DNA from: Trichomonas vaginalis G3
Taxonomy: Eukaryota; Parabasalia; Trichomonadida; Trichomonadidae
DNA: 64,000 bases
Assembly (NCBI RefSeq): GCF_026262505.1
Contig: NC_067207.1
Span: 24,148,082-24,212,081, forward strand
Direction of reading: 5' to 3'
Shown: positions 21,699 through 31,289 of the stretch, piece by piece
Layout: the number at the start of each line of letters is the position of its first letter
How positions within the stretch are numbered: position 1 is the first letter of the stretch
Notes under the pieces: model-generated
What the model was told of the DNA's origin: nothing
Database searches by the model: none
What the model saw: the letters and a program-made list of their open reading frames with translations, nothing else
Position numbers and translations under genes: made by a program

Positions 21699-22094
21699 CT
21701 AATGATTATTTGAATTTATGAAATCAATAATTTGATTTATTCGCTCTTCAATAATTTCTATTCTTTTTGTTAAATCATCAATTTTCATTAATGAGGTGAT
21801 TCTTGATTGAGGAATAGATTTCAAACTAACCACTCCTTTTATTTTTGAAATTTTGAATCCATGACCCTCCGGGTCTTGGACTCTGTCCTCAACTTTAAAC
21901 ATTTTATTCAATTTACATGTTGTCAATTCTTCAAATAATTTTTTATTATTAGCATAATAGTCATTAAATTCATCAACAGATGAAAAAATTTTTATTTCAG
22001 TAATTGGTTTAACAACATTTATTTTTTGTTGAACATTTTCACTTTCATTTATTTCTTCCTCCTCTGTTTCATTTATTTTTAAAATTGGTTTCAT
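21699..22094 (-). CDS. Hypothetical acidic Maverick protein (131 aa, copy 2)
   Basis: Nearly identical to 7218-7625 except for the last few residues (ends FINSNNH). Acidic N-terminus, C-terminal coiled-coil-like helix, TAAATG start. Confidence 0.6.
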   Translation of the reverse strand: MKPILKINETEEEEINESENVQQKINVVKPITEIKIFSSVDEFNDYYANNKKLFEELTTCKLNKMFKVEDRVQDPEGHGFKISKIKGVVSLKSIPQSRITSLMKIDDLTKRIEIIEERINQIIDFINSNNH

Positions 22095-22160
22095 TTATCA
22101 TTAAATAAAAATTAGAATATAAGTGATGAAATATATTTTTTAATTAATATTAAATCAGAA

Positions 22161-22397
22161 ATGGCGGCAGGATTCTTTAAAAAATTATGGGATGGAATTA
22201 AGAAAGCTGCAGGTTGGGTTTATAAAAAGGTTATTAAACCTGTTGCAAACTTTTTGGCACCAGTAGCGAAAACGGCAGGAACTATCATAGGTGGAGTATT
22301 AGGTACTAAAGCAGGTAATCCGGCGATGGGAGCACAAGCAGGTAACGCAATTGGTGGAATTGCTGAAGGAATACTTAATAAAATAGGGGGTAAATAG
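22161..22397 (+). CDS. Small amphipathic glycine-rich protein B (copy 2)
   Basis: 78 residues, the counterpart of 6914-7150 with a handful of conservative changes (VYKKVIKPVANFLAPVA helix, then the same glycine-rich segment). It shares its first ten residues (MAAGFFKKLW) with the convergent neighbour. Confidence 0.65.
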   Translation: MAAGFFKKLWDGIKKAAGWVYKKVIKPVANFLAPVAKTAGTIIGGVLGTKAGNPAMGAQAGNAIGGIAEGILNKIGGK

Positions 22398-22421
22398 TGG
22401 AAAAATAAATAAATATTATTT

Positions 22422-22637
22422 TTATCTTAGTATCGGTTGTAGTCTTTGATAAACTTTTTCTCCTTTATTTAAAATTTCTCTTATTGGGGCAGCTTTTGGC
22501 GTTATTGATTCAGCAACATCACTAATTGCTTCTTTATTCTTAAATATCCAATTCGCTCCTTTCTTCATTGTTTCCCAAACTTTATGCGCTCCTCTTTTTA
22601 CTTTATCCCACAGTTTCTTAAAGAATCCTGCAGCCAT
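22422..22637 (-). CDS. Small amphipathic protein A (copy 2)
   Basis: 71 residues, the counterpart of 6674-6889 with two or three changes. The MAAGFFKKLWDKVKRGAHK leader is cationic and amphipathic. It converges on protein B with 24 bp between stop codons. Confidence 0.65.
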   Translation of the reverse strand: MAAGFFKKLWDKVKRGAHKVWETMKKGANWIFKNKEAISDVAESITPKAAPIREILNKGEKVYQRLQPILR

Positions 22638-22706
22638 AGTTGATTATTTCATTAAAATTAAAAATTCATTTTCATATTTTAATTTTGATTTTTTATTTAA
22701 TAATAA

Positions 22707-24347
22707 ATGACGACTAACTATTTGGTGCCAAATACTAAACCGATTAATGGAAATGTATTTCATTCATTCGAAAAGATAAATGAAATATTCGCAAAGAATG
22801 ATGGAAGAAGATATTATAGAGAACTTGAAAGTTCATGCTATGACTCTGATACTCCATATTTTGATGATAAACAAACTCATTTAAGAATTACAAATCCGGC
22901 TCATGATGTGAACCAATTAGGTGACACATATATTAAACGCAAAGTTAAAGCAACTCTAGTTTCAAATAAAGCTTTCACATGTGATGCCGCTTTTAAATGT
23001 ATGCGTTTATTCGTTGGTTATAAATCATCAAATCAAAGCTTTAAACAATTAGAAGTAGAAACCGAAAGAGGTGATGCCGGTTATCTTCAGATGGATTGCG
23101 CCCGTGAATCTTTCGCATTTGCAACATATAAACCAAAATCAGAAAGGAAAGTTAAAAAGTTTGTTCATTCGTTATATAATAATGTTCAAAAATATGATAA
23201 CTCAGTATGTGGTAAATATATTGACCCTTCAGAAGTTTTCAAGAAAGCAAATGAAGAAGTTGATATCACTTTTGATATGATTATTCCGGTAAATGATTTG
23301 TTAGCATTTCAGGCGTTCGATGATTATCCTAAATCATTTGGTGAAATCATTCTTAAATATTATGTTTTCAGGGATACTTTAGTATTTTGTCAGGTTGACC
23401 CGTTAAGAGTTGCTGATTTACAAAATTACGTTTATGAAAAGATAACTGATGAAAATTATGAAAAGATTATGAATCATGTTTATAAATATGATCGCAAATT
23501 CCAACAAATCGGACTTTCTACCAAATTAATTACAAGCTTAACCGCTACATCTGCTGACGCAACAGTTGAAGACGTTATTATTTCATGCACAAAGATGGAA
23601 GTTTTAGAGGATAAATGCATTACACCAGGATACGGTTTAATTGAAGAATCAGTTAAAGCAATACCACGTTTATTCAGTAAGGAAGATCCATTCATGATTC
23701 CAGCTCAACATATTGACGTTCGTTCACTAAATGGAGGTTGCATCACTCCTGAAGGTATTAGCTCAGATTTCTCATACGCTCTTCATAATGTTACAGATGT
23801 TGTGTTAACATTTCCGAAGAATGCAATGCAAAGAACGGTTTTAGAAAATCCAATGCTTCGAGGTCTTCAGGTCACTATAGATTCCAGAAACTTCCCCGAT
23901 CAAGCGATGACCACAGTGGGTGACATATTCTTTACACGTATGCTTCAAGCTTCTGATTTAGATGGAGTGAATGAATGCACGGAAGAATACGAGGACTCAT
24001 TAACTAGACCACTGAATGATGATGATGGCAAGCCATTAGCTAGAACATGGAAAGACCAAACTTCATTCTTATGCACTATTCCAGTTCAACGTGATGGAGC
24101 GGGTATATTCTTTGATGGATTAGAAACTTTCAACTCACAAGTTACAGTACAAGTGAAAGCTTATCCAATCATTCAGGGTGAAAATGACACTTACTGTTCA
24201 AAAGTGACAAATCCTCCTCAGGTTTGGTTTACTAGGACTACATATTGGACATGGACACCGGATGAAGGTTTGAAATATCATCCAACAGGTACACCACCGC
24301 AGTATAGAAGTTCATATGATGAAATATTGATGAATAGAAATGTATAA
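22707..24347 (+). CDS. Major capsid protein (copy 2)
   Basis: 546 residues, beta-rich, starting at TAAATG and followed 24 bp later by the packaging ATPase. Length and position match the double jelly-roll major capsid protein of Polintons. The N-terminal half carries RLFVGYKSSNQSFK and ITFDMIIPVNDLLAF segments consistent with jelly-roll strands, and the C-terminus is aromatic-rich (WFTRTTYWTWTPDEG). It is not obviously similar in sequence to the copy 3 capsid protein, so the assignment is by size, composition and context. Confidence 0.6.
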   Translation: MTTNYLVPNTKPINGNVFHSFEKINEIFAKNDGRRYYRELESSCYDSDTPYFDDKQTHLRITNPAHDVNQLGDTYIKRKVKATLVSNKAFTCDAAFKCMRLFVGYKSSNQSFKQLEVETERGDAGYLQMDCARESFAFATYKPKSERKVKKFVHSLYNNVQKYDNSVCGKYIDPSEVFKKANEEVDITFDMIIPVNDLLAFQAFDDYPKSFGEIILKYYVFRDTLVFCQVDPLRVADLQNYVYEKITDENYEKIMNHVYKYDRKFQQIGLSTKLITSLTATSADATVEDVIISCTKMEVLEDKCITPGYGLIEESVKAIPRLFSKEDPFMIPAQHIDVRSLNGGCITPEGISSDFSYALHNVTDVVLTFPKNAMQRTVLENPMLRGLQVTIDSRNFPDQAMTTVGDIFFTRMLQASDLDGVNECTEEYEDSLTRPLNDDDGKPLARTWKDQTSFLCTIPVQRDGAGIFFDGLETFNSQVTVQVKAYPIIQGENDTYCSKVTNPPQVWFTRTTYWTWTPDEGLKYHPTGTPPQYRSSYDEILMNRNV

Positions 24348-24371
24348 AATTATAAATTTATTTTTGATTAA

Positions 24372-25187
24372 ATGGATTTAAATTCTGAAGAATTAGCGGG
24401 AGTATATAATACATACGTAGATGATATGATTAATGAAGCATTGAGTGATAATAGAAATGCTCTATCTAAGGAAAAATTAATGAAAATTCCATATTCTGAA
24501 TGTTACTTAAATTCAATCACTGCAGCAATTGGTAAACAGAATAAAGGTAAAACATTAACGATATTAAAACAAATTATCATTATTGCTAACACTTCACCCT
24601 ATTCACATGTGTTAATTTATATCAACCGTTCAGGTTCACCTTCAGATGATACATTTGAATCTTTAAAGCATTTAATCAAAATTCCAATTATTTATTTATC
24701 ACAAGAAGAAGCAGAAGATTATTTAAAAAACTTTGTAATGTATAAAGAATTATATAATACAATCAAGAAGCAAGGATTAGAGGATAAAATTATTGATAAA
24801 CAACGGGATGAATTATTTGAAACACTTTCTATTTCAAATTTTGATAGAGAATTTTTGCATTCACTCATTTTTCTAGATGATGCGGTGAAATCAAAACTAA
24901 TAACAAATGAGAAATCATATTTTAATCAGTTATTAACTCAATGTCGACACATTCAGTGTTCATTCTTCATGGCTGTTCAATACTTCAAAGCATTAAGCAC
25001 AAACATTAAATCAAACCTGTCCACCCTTTTCATTTTCAGTGGTTTTAGTCGTCAACAGTTGAACGTTATGCTTTATCAAGTGAATTTACCAATGAGCATT
25101 AATGAACTTTACACACAATATCAACAATTAGGAGAACATGGAAAAATAATAGTTGATTTAAATAAAGGATGTGTTAAATTCGAATAA
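24372..25187 (+). CDS. A32/FtsK-like DNA-packaging ATPase (copy 2)
   Basis: 271 residues. Walker A-type GKQNKGKT at about residues 52-59, a Walker B-like LIFLDDA near residue 170, then CRHIQCSFFMAVQYF and SGFSRQQL motifs that parallel VRHYHLTVAILMQTW and QGFSRYDI in the copy 3 ATPase. These ATPases translocate DNA into capsids. It follows the capsid gene directly, the classic Polinton order. Confidence 0.8.
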   Translation: MDLNSEELAGVYNTYVDDMINEALSDNRNALSKEKLMKIPYSECYLNSITAAIGKQNKGKTLTILKQIIIIANTSPYSHVLIYINRSGSPSDDTFESLKHLIKIPIIYLSQEEAEDYLKNFVMYKELYNTIKKQGLEDKIIDKQRDELFETLSISNFDREFLHSLIFLDDAVKSKLITNEKSYFNQLLTQCRHIQCSFFMAVQYFKALSTNIKSNLSTLFIFSGFSRQQLNVMLYQVNLPMSINELYTQYQQLGEHGKIIVDLNKGCVKFE

Positions 25188-25227
25188 CTTTTTATAATTA
25201 ATTTTTATTTTTTATTTATAATTAAAC

Positions 25228-26132
25228 ATGACAGAAATTGCAAATCTTCTACAGGTTCCATTAAAACAAGGAACAAACAAAAAGGGTGCATATAATAGAA
25301 CTATGAAAGTTCCAGACGGAATGAAAGAATTAGTTCATATTGTTGCTGGTCTTCAAAAGGATGTTAAACAAATGAGAAACGTTTTAACATTACCAGAAGC
25401 TCAAGCATATGCCAAACGTCACGGACCAAATTGGAAGCACACGAAGCAGACATTACGGGTCAAATGGAAAACCTGATGGAATAAATGAAGTTTTCGTTAC
25501 TGATGTAAGGAAATATTAAAGTCATAAATGGGTATAAATTAACATAGACGGATTATCCTAAACGTAAAGCATATAATGAACATTATCCTATGCAATTTGA
25601 TGAAAATGGAAAAGCTGTTAAACAATACATTGGAGAAGGTGAAAATGGTCCAATTAATTCATACCGTCATAATCCATATTCTTACTTCAATGAAGAATTA
25701 AATGCTATTGAAGAAGGACCGGATGGATTACCACGATATTCTAACCAGTTTGATGGTCAATATGCAAATTTGAGATCTGAAATTCCAGCTAAGAAATTCT
25801 TTAAAGTTGCTTTATTCGATCCAGTTTTCGCAAATGTTAAAGATGAACTTAAACAGCAATTCCAACCAATTATAGTAGCAAGAATTGCATCAGGTGCTTT
25901 ATCTCAAGCATTCAAAGATTTAATTAAGAAACCATTATATCAGCAACGAGGTTTAACTTATGATTTAGTTAAGGAATCAGATAAAAGAAAATTTGAGAAA
26001 TCAGATGATTATAAGAATGCAATTAATGAATATATTCGGTCTATTAATTTCGATGAAAATGCTAAAAATCAACTTCATGAACAAATACAGGAAATAATAG
26101 AATTCAAAAGTTCCAGCAAAATAAAAGTTTAA
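25228..26132 (+). pseudogene. Hypothetical virion-module protein (copy 2, broken)
   Basis: Counterpart of 3178-4077, in the same position after the ATPase. Most of the sequence is recognisable, but the gene looks broken. No family recognised. Confidence 0.6.
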
Positions 26133-26156
26133 ATATATTTTTTTATTCGAATATAA

Positions 26157-26754
26157 ATGAGAAAGACGTTTCACTAGTCAAAAGAACACTAACGCAAAAG
26201 CAGAGATTACTGTTGGTTATAACGTAAATGATGATAAATCACGAATTATTCAAAATGTTAAAGTTAATGTTAGTCCTGAATTAACAAGGTCAGCAACTCA
26301 ACCAAATTTATTAACTCGTGACTTACCGAAGAATGATGAGAATGAAAAACCATGAGAATGGAGACCCAATCATTTTATCTGAACCTGGTAAAGAACCTGT
26401 TGAAATTCCCACTTATCCAACATACCCCCCACCTCTTTCATCAAACATCGAGAACCCAGGAATCTACGATTACAGTCGCAATGCGCCATATAAAATAGAC
26501 ATTAATTCTGAATTAATGAAAATTTACCGTGATATAATAACTGATAATTATGATTCAATAATAAATTTAATTGATCAATCTGGTTTAATTATTTTACCTT
26601 ATGAATCATTAATTCACATTATCGCCATTCTTTGTGATGTTCAAGATTCAGACGTTAAGATTCAATTTTTCATAGATGATGAGGTTTCATGCTGCGGAAC
26701 AGTTGCAAAAATAAATCCTATAAAGGATATTAGCACAATTAAGATATCAAAGAA
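26157..26754 (+). pseudogene. Conserved CCG-motif Maverick protein (copy 2, broken and cut by copy 3)
   Basis: Matches 2444-3145, including the proline-rich N-terminal half and the VSCCGTVAKI motif. The similarity ends at the start of the copy 3 terminal repeat, which replaces the C-terminal part. Confidence 0.7.
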
Positions 26755-27486
26755 AGTTAGTATGGTTATCTTGGGTACGGCGGCACTGCGTTCCACCTTA
26801 CCCAATATAACCTTAAATATTTACAAAACCAGTAACGTATATTTTACAACACAAAACGACAACACTCACTTAACCTTAAATATTTACAAAGCCGCCAACC
26901 ACTTCACCTCACCAACATTTTTTCGAACGACTTCACTTAATGAAAAATAAACGTTCTCACTAACGTTCCCACTAATGTTCTCACTTACAAAAGTATTGCA
27001 ACTCTTCCCATTGCTGTGCTTCACACAATAGTTCATATTCTTCAGTATCGCTGCTGTCGCTCCAAATCGTCAGAGTCAAAAATCACTGTCAAAATAAATG
27101 TTAGTAAGTTTTGACAAAGCTAATGAAACACGTTTACCGTTTGTATCTATGCTTGTATAAACTTTCCATTATGTTTGTGTCATAAACGCTCAAACTAACT
27201 TTACCCTTTCTCCCTCGTATCTGATAGAATGTATTTTCACGAGGAACGAAGAACAAATTCTTGAACTCATGACCGTTGTAGTTTGTTATCTCAATAGTTT
27301 TTCGTCATTTACATCCAAAATAAATAAAAAATAAAATAAAAAATAAAATTAAAAATTAATGATATCACCACCCCACACGTATGAAAACATAGCACAAAAA
27401 TAAATTTAGGTGAAGCGGTGAGATCTCACCTCTTTTTTCACCTTTTTTCACCCTGTTGAATTCATTGCTTTATAACTCTCTTCCTT
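26755..27486 (+). repeat. Left inverted terminal repeat of Maverick copy 3
   Basis: About 730 bp matching the reverse complement of 49156-49820, from AGTTAGTAT to ATAACTCTCTTCCTT. It is longer than the right repeat because an internal segment containing ACCTTAAATATTTACAAA is present twice. It carries one palindromic AGATCT box and a decayed counterpart of the small gene in the right repeat. Confidence 0.85.
27405..27453 (+). promoter_or_regulatory. AGATCT palindrome box 1
   Basis: TTTAGGTGAAGCGGTGAGATCTCACCT followed by T6 and CACC: palindrome GGTGAGATCTCACC at 27417-27430 with flanking GGTGAA / TTCACC half-sites. It lies in the left terminal repeat, upstream of no close start on the plus strand. 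Confidence 0.6.
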
Positions 27487-27574
27487 GGTTTCTTTTTAGT
27501 TGCTTTCTTCACGTCTGTCTCCAACTTGACTGTCTTTCTTCTTCGGCCGTAATGATACCAGTTACTTCCACCAG

Positions 27575-27976
27575 TCAATGGGTCAAATGGTCTTCGTAAG
27601 GGTTTCCATACATTCCATAGGGACCATACGGAAGAACTACTGGTGGAGGAAGAGTTCCATCGACTCTATTTAAATGCATTGTTTCACCTTTCATCTGGTC
27701 ATTAAAGTCTTTTGCGTGTTTTGCAAACTCATCGTCCTTTCCTAAAGCATTTTCTGACTCAGTCGCAACCAAATTGGATGCTTTATTTATGAGCCCTATT
27801 TTATTTAATCTTAACTTCTTTGCAACCCAGCCTCCAATCTTCCCTTTATTTGCATCTAATGTCTTCGAAACCCTTCCTCCACTCATTTTATTTACTGCGT
27901 CATAAGCTCCAAGTGCTTTTGCTCCAAATGCTAATGCTTTTGTTCCCATTGCGCCTAAAGCTGCCCAAGCTACCAT
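27575..27976 (-). CDS. Small alanine/glycine-rich virion-type protein
   Basis: 133 residues. An N-terminal hydrophobic segment (MVAWAALGAMGTKALAFGAKALGAY) is followed by a basic stretch (GGWVAKKLRLNKIG) and a proline/tyrosine-rich tail (PPPVVLPYGPYGMYG). Composition recalls small membrane-active or DNA-condensing virion proteins such as those of adenovirus-like viruses, and the small amphipathic proteins of copies 1 and 2. The gene appears damaged at its end. Function is inferred from composition only. Confidence 0.5.
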   Translation of the reverse strand: MVAWAALGAMGTKALAFGAKALGAYDAVNKMSGGRVSKTLDANKGKIGGWVAKKLRLNKIGLINKASNLVATESENALGKDDEFAKHAKDFNDQMKGETMHLNRVDGTLPPPVVLPYGPYGMYGNPYEDHLTH

Positions 27977-28065
27977 TTACACCATATTAAAATCATCTCT
28001 CTTCAATATTATCTCATAAAAGTTCTCGTTACTGGAGAAAGTCAATGAAACATAAACGTTCTCAC

Positions 28066-28090
28066 GGGCTTCGCCCTCACCGCTTTGCGG
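28066..28090. other. Pair of GC-rich mini-hairpins
   Basis: GGGCTTCGCCC (28066-28076) and CCGCTTTGCGG (28080-28090) sit between minus-strand genes 28200-29081 and 27575-27976, at the 3' side of the former. They stand out sharply in an AT-rich background and may mark a transcript end. Confidence 0.5.
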
Positions 28091-28199
28091 TCTATCTAAC
28101 TTATTTCTTATCTCATCTATTCTTCAAAATGTCTGAACAATTGCTAACATCTTCTACAACAGTTATTTCATCATGAATGACCTTCAAGAACAAGCTCAT

Positions 28200-29081
28200 T
28201 TAATATGCAATTAAAATCATCTCAATAATGAGTCCATCCTTTCCATCTTTAGGTAGCACAACATCTTTCATTGAAGAAGGTTCGACAAGTCTTATGTTAA
28301 ACTTACTGACAAAGTTTGTTATACTATAATGCTTCGGTGGCGAATACATGTAGTTTGAAAGACATAATATAGATTCTTCAGCAAATTCACTTATACTGGA
28401 TTTTATAACAATGTTCTCACGAGACCAAATACCACCAATTGACAATCTTGTAAGCAATCCTGCTGAACCTTCAACTGTAAACGTCGATGGTAACATTCCA
28501 CGAAGGTCATCTATTGACATCGTTGAGTCACTGAATTTAAATATTTTCTTAAAGCAATCGTCATTATCTAACCATGCAATAGCTTTGAAGTTTTCATTCG
28601 AATATACATCTGCTTCATTAAATGTAAAACCTGACTTCTTTGCAGAGATGACTTTAAAATCTATTGAGTTTGTTTCAAAATTATATGCTATGGTAACTTC
28701 TGAAGGTAATGGATGTCCTTCCGCAGTCAGTTGTTCTCTCACTACCGTTTGAAGCTTTGTGTTAAAAACTTTCATGTCATCTCCTGTGTCTAGGTTCACA
28801 TACACAGCAACAGGAAAACTATCTTGCTTCTTTGTTTCATCATTATATCTCAAAACATTAAAGTTCTTCAATAATATTGTTCTTCCTGCTGGAATACTTC
28901 GAACCTGTCTGATTTCAATAGCTTTCTCACCTCCTACATACTCTACCCAGTGCCTTGGATATTCATAAGTATACTGACTTTCTTGAATTTTGGTTGGTTT
29001 CATCATAACGTGTTCATAGTATATCTTTATACTCTTGTCAGTTAGACTCGGTGCTATGTTCTGAATATTTCTGACTTGCAT
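28200..29081 (-). CDS. Minor virion protein, probable jelly-roll/penton type
   Basis: About 294 residues when started at MQVRNIQ (29081); an in-frame upstream extension would overlap the divergent ATPase gene and is unlikely. Beta-rich with AGRTILLKNFNVLRY and FPVAVYVNLDTGDD strands. Its C-terminal region (SMKDVVLPKDGKDGLIIEMILIAY) aligns in pattern with the ends of 31250-32026 and 45221-46078. It probably belongs to a family of three capsid-associated paralogues, such as penton or vertex proteins. Only 16 bp separate its start from the ATPase start. Confidence 0.5.
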   Translation of the reverse strand: MQVRNIQNIAPSLTDKSIKIYYEHVMMKPTKIQESQYTYEYPRHWVEYVGGEKAIEIRQVRSIPAGRTILLKNFNVLRYNDETKKQDSFPVAVYVNLDTGDDMKVFNTKLQTVVREQLTAEGHPLPSEVTIAYNFETNSIDFKVISAKKSGFTFNEADVYSNENFKAIAWLDNDDCFKKIFKFSDSTMSIDDLRGMLPSTFTVEGSAGLLTRLSIGGIWSRENIVIKSSISEFAEESILCLSNYMYSPPKHYSITNFVSKFNIRLVEPSSMKDVVLPKDGKDGLIIEMILIAY

Positions 29082-29097
29082 TTTTAATGGAGATAAA

Positions 29098-29985
29098 ATG
29101 AAGCATTTAATACATGACGTAGATGAAGACATGAATGAAACTACAGACAAACTTAACTCTTCTCTCATTCTTCCTTTCAGTAAGGACTATGAGTTCTGTT
29201 CAAATGGCGTTTATTTCTATTGTGGAAAGATGGGTTCAGGTAAGACATTTAATTTAATTCGTCATATACTCATAACAGAGCGTTTAGGAAACGACTCTTA
29301 CTATGACCAAATCATTATATCAGCAACTTCAGACTCTATGGACTCAACAGCGAAAACATTTATGTCAAAAGTTCAAGCCTCTGTCGTTAAAGTTCCAGAC
29401 AGTGAACTCATTGAATTTCTTCAACGTTACATTCGACGTAAGAGGAAATATTATGCCATCGTTGAATTTATACAGTCAGGAATGCAAAAGACTTCTGAGG
29501 AGATGGAAAGAATTATTGACAAACACCACTTACGTCAGTACTCAGGAGTTTACGATATGAAACGACTGACAAACTACATTCTATCAAAACTTTCAAAATA
29601 CCCCTTCAAAAAATATCCTTCAAATACTTTGTTAGTTTGCGACGACTTCGCCGGAAAAGGTTTAGTGTCAAAACCAGACTCACCATTAGCTAACATCATT
29701 ACTAAAGTCAGACATTACCATTTAACTGTAGCAATACTTATGCAAACATGGAGGTTTTTAGCTTTAAACATAAAACGTCTCATAACTGACTTCGTTATCT
29801 TTCAAGGTTTCTCACGTTATGATATTGAACTCATTTGGAAACAGTCAGGTATAACATTACCTTTTGAAGAAATTTGGGAAGCATATAAGTCTCTCATCTC
29901 TCCTCGTTCATACCTTGAGATTCATATCATGACTAATACCATTAAAGTCAAAAATATTCCATGGGAACGACCAACATTGTTTTAA
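29098..29985 (+). CDS. A32/HerA-FtsK-like DNA-packaging ATPase
   Basis: 295 residues. Walker A GKMGSGKT at about residues 43-50, Walker B TLLVCDDFAG around residue 182, and a following VRHYHLTVAILMQTWR stretch that fits the sensor region of this class. The family pumps double-stranded DNA into icosahedral capsids of Polintons, virophages and nucleocytoplasmic large DNA viruses. It lies in the virion block next to a probable penton gene and converges with 29982-30383 (4-bp overlap). Intact by all visible motifs. Confidence 0.88.
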   Translation: MKHLIHDVDEDMNETTDKLNSSLILPFSKDYEFCSNGVYFYCGKMGSGKTFNLIRHILITERLGNDSYYDQIIISATSDSMDSTAKTFMSKVQASVVKVPDSELIEFLQRYIRRKRKYYAIVEFIQSGMQKTSEEMERIIDKHHLRQYSGVYDMKRLTNYILSKLSKYPFKKYPSNTLLVCDDFAGKGLVSKPDSPLANIITKVRHYHLTVAILMQTWRFLALNIKRLITDFVIFQGFSRYDIELIWKQSGITLPFEEIWEAYKSLISPRSYLEIHIMTNTIKVKNIPWERPTLF

Positions 29986-30383
29986 AGTTTAACCTTCAAT
30001 TGACTGATGGTAAACAAATTCCATGCATCTCTGTCGCCATTTCTGTTAATATTTTTGCTGTCATTCATATCATCCACTTCTCCATCCGTTAGCTTTTGAG
30101 GATATGTGTTAGAATAGCTGTTCTTAAATGAAGGCTTCTCTCCCTTGAGAGCATAAACTCTATAACTTTCTGCATACTTTATGTTTGAACCTCCTGAGCC
30201 ATCATTGACATAAATTTTTATAGGCTTCCACCCTTTGTTCATGTTCCTGCTTCTTCCCTTAGCTCTTTTGTTCAGTAGTTCTACATCTTTATACACAGCT
30301 CCTGTCTCAGTGAATTCAACAATATTTTCATTCGTTAGCTTTACATTCAAACCCTTGTCGAGTGTATTGTTCATTTCATACAT
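29982..30383 (-). CDS. Hypothetical Maverick protein (about 134 aa)
   Basis: Start placed at MYEMNNT (30383) because a longer reading would run through the start of the divergent gene at 30409. Polar, with a basic RAKGRSRNMNKGWKPIKIYVN segment and a SER/ASN-rich C-terminal half. No family recognised. Confidence 0.5.
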   Translation of the reverse strand: MYEMNNTLDKGLNVKLTNENIVEFTETGAVYKDVELLNKRAKGRSRNMNKGWKPIKIYVNDGSGGSNIKYAESYRVYALKGEKPSFKNSYSNTYPQKLTDGEVDDMNDSKNINRNGDRDAWNLFTISQLKVKL

Positions 30384-30408
30384 ATAAAAGGTTTTTATTC
30401 TATATGAA

Positions 30409-31023
30409 ATGAGAAGCAAATCCATCTTAGCTGGTGCCGTTAATGTTCCAATTGAACCAACATCAAATGTTGACTCACGAACGACAAACAATATTGTCAT
30501 AAAGAACTATAGTTCAGAGTGTTTGAAAGAAAAAGAACCAGAACTGAAATCCGTGAATTTAAACTCAGCTTCAAACGCTAACGCTACATCAGATGTTAAG
30601 TTAGAGTATCCACCACTGGACCAAATTCTTTCAAGAGAAGCCAACGACAATCCTTACACAAATGTTCAAACAAATCCTTCAGATAACGTAGACCATTACC
30701 TTCTTCAGTTATACCAAACAATTTTACTCAAAGACGATAAGAAGCTTTTGACAAATCTTATAAGCAAGAACCAAATAATTCTAACAAAGGAGGACCTTGA
30801 AAATGTTATCTCACGAATAACAGGGAAACAATGTGTCATTGACTATCTCGACCCTGAAATCGAATGCTGTGGTCAAACGCCACCATTCATGAAAATAGGT
30901 AACATCCGCATCATTGAAACACCAGGAACTACAGGAGTTGAGTTTAAGTATAAATATTCGAATGAATATACAAAACTTTCAACAGAATATAAACTTTGCT
31001 TGAAATATGTTTTAGTAAATTAA
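30409..31023 (+). CDS. Conserved CCG-motif Maverick protein
   Basis: 204 residues. A disordered Asn/Ser/Pro-rich N-terminal half precedes a conserved domain (SKNQIILTKEDLENVI, IECCGQTPPFMKIGNIRII, YKYSNEYTKL) that parallels 2444-3145 in the other Maverick family. The upstream region holds TATAAAAGG between divergent starts. Probably a core structural or assembly protein; unnamed family. Confidence 0.6.
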   Translation: MRSKSILAGAVNVPIEPTSNVDSRTTNNIVIKNYSSECLKEKEPELKSVNLNSASNANATSDVKLEYPPLDQILSREANDNPYTNVQTNPSDNVDHYLLQLYQTILLKDDKKLLTNLISKNQIILTKEDLENVISRITGKQCVIDYLDPEIECCGQTPPFMKIGNIRIIETPGTTGVEFKYKYSNEYTKLSTEYKLCLKYVLVN

Positions 31024-31289
31024 AGCAATTTGTAATATCTATCCAAAACTTCTTCAACAGTATCGAACTCATCTTCATAATGCAAACCTAATCTTATTGA
31101 CTTGGTGCAGTTTTCACTAACACAATATAGCGCTTTGCGCTCGGCGCCTTTGACGCCTTTTTCTGTTCTCTTGACTGACATAACTAATTCATTTGTTTCA
31201 TCAAACAGCAACAACCAAAGTTCATGACCTAATACATAACATTCATACTTTATATTTTTAGCTCTGAGTTCTCTTGTAAGCTGTTGCAT
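31020..31289 (-). CDS. Small hypothetical protein (89 aa)
   Basis: Overlaps by 4 bp the end of 30409-31023 and overlaps the end of the upstream minus-strand gene by 40 bp. Contains a LRAKNIKYECYVLGHELWLLLF stretch and an acidic C-terminal helix. The coding part near 31130-31157 holds two GC-rich palindromes (GCGCTTTGCGC and GGCGCCTTTGACGCC). A real but unrecognised gene is likely. Confidence 0.45.
   Translation of the reverse strand: MQQLTRELRAKNIKYECYVLGHELWLLLFDETNELVMSVKRTEKGVKGAERKALYCVSENCTKSIRLGLHYEDEFDTVEEVLDRYYKLL

Larger units (their letters stand above)
20663..26754 (+). mobile_element. Maverick/Polinton copy 2 (one end only, interrupted by copy 3)
   Basis: Same family and same terminus as copy 1 but in opposite orientation, with the same gene order from the end inwards. 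It starts at AGTAGTAT (20663). Homology to copy 1 stops after 26754, exactly where the inverted terminal repeat of copy 3 begins. Compared with copy 1 it lacks the 161-residue gene. It looks broken in about three or four places; the rest of the element is not in the window. Confidence 0.88.

Noticed and set aside
26755-27486. Terminal repeat read as an LTR of a retroelement
   Set aside because: The two copies are inverted, not direct, and the enclosed genes are PolB, capsid and packaging ATPase rather than gag-pol.
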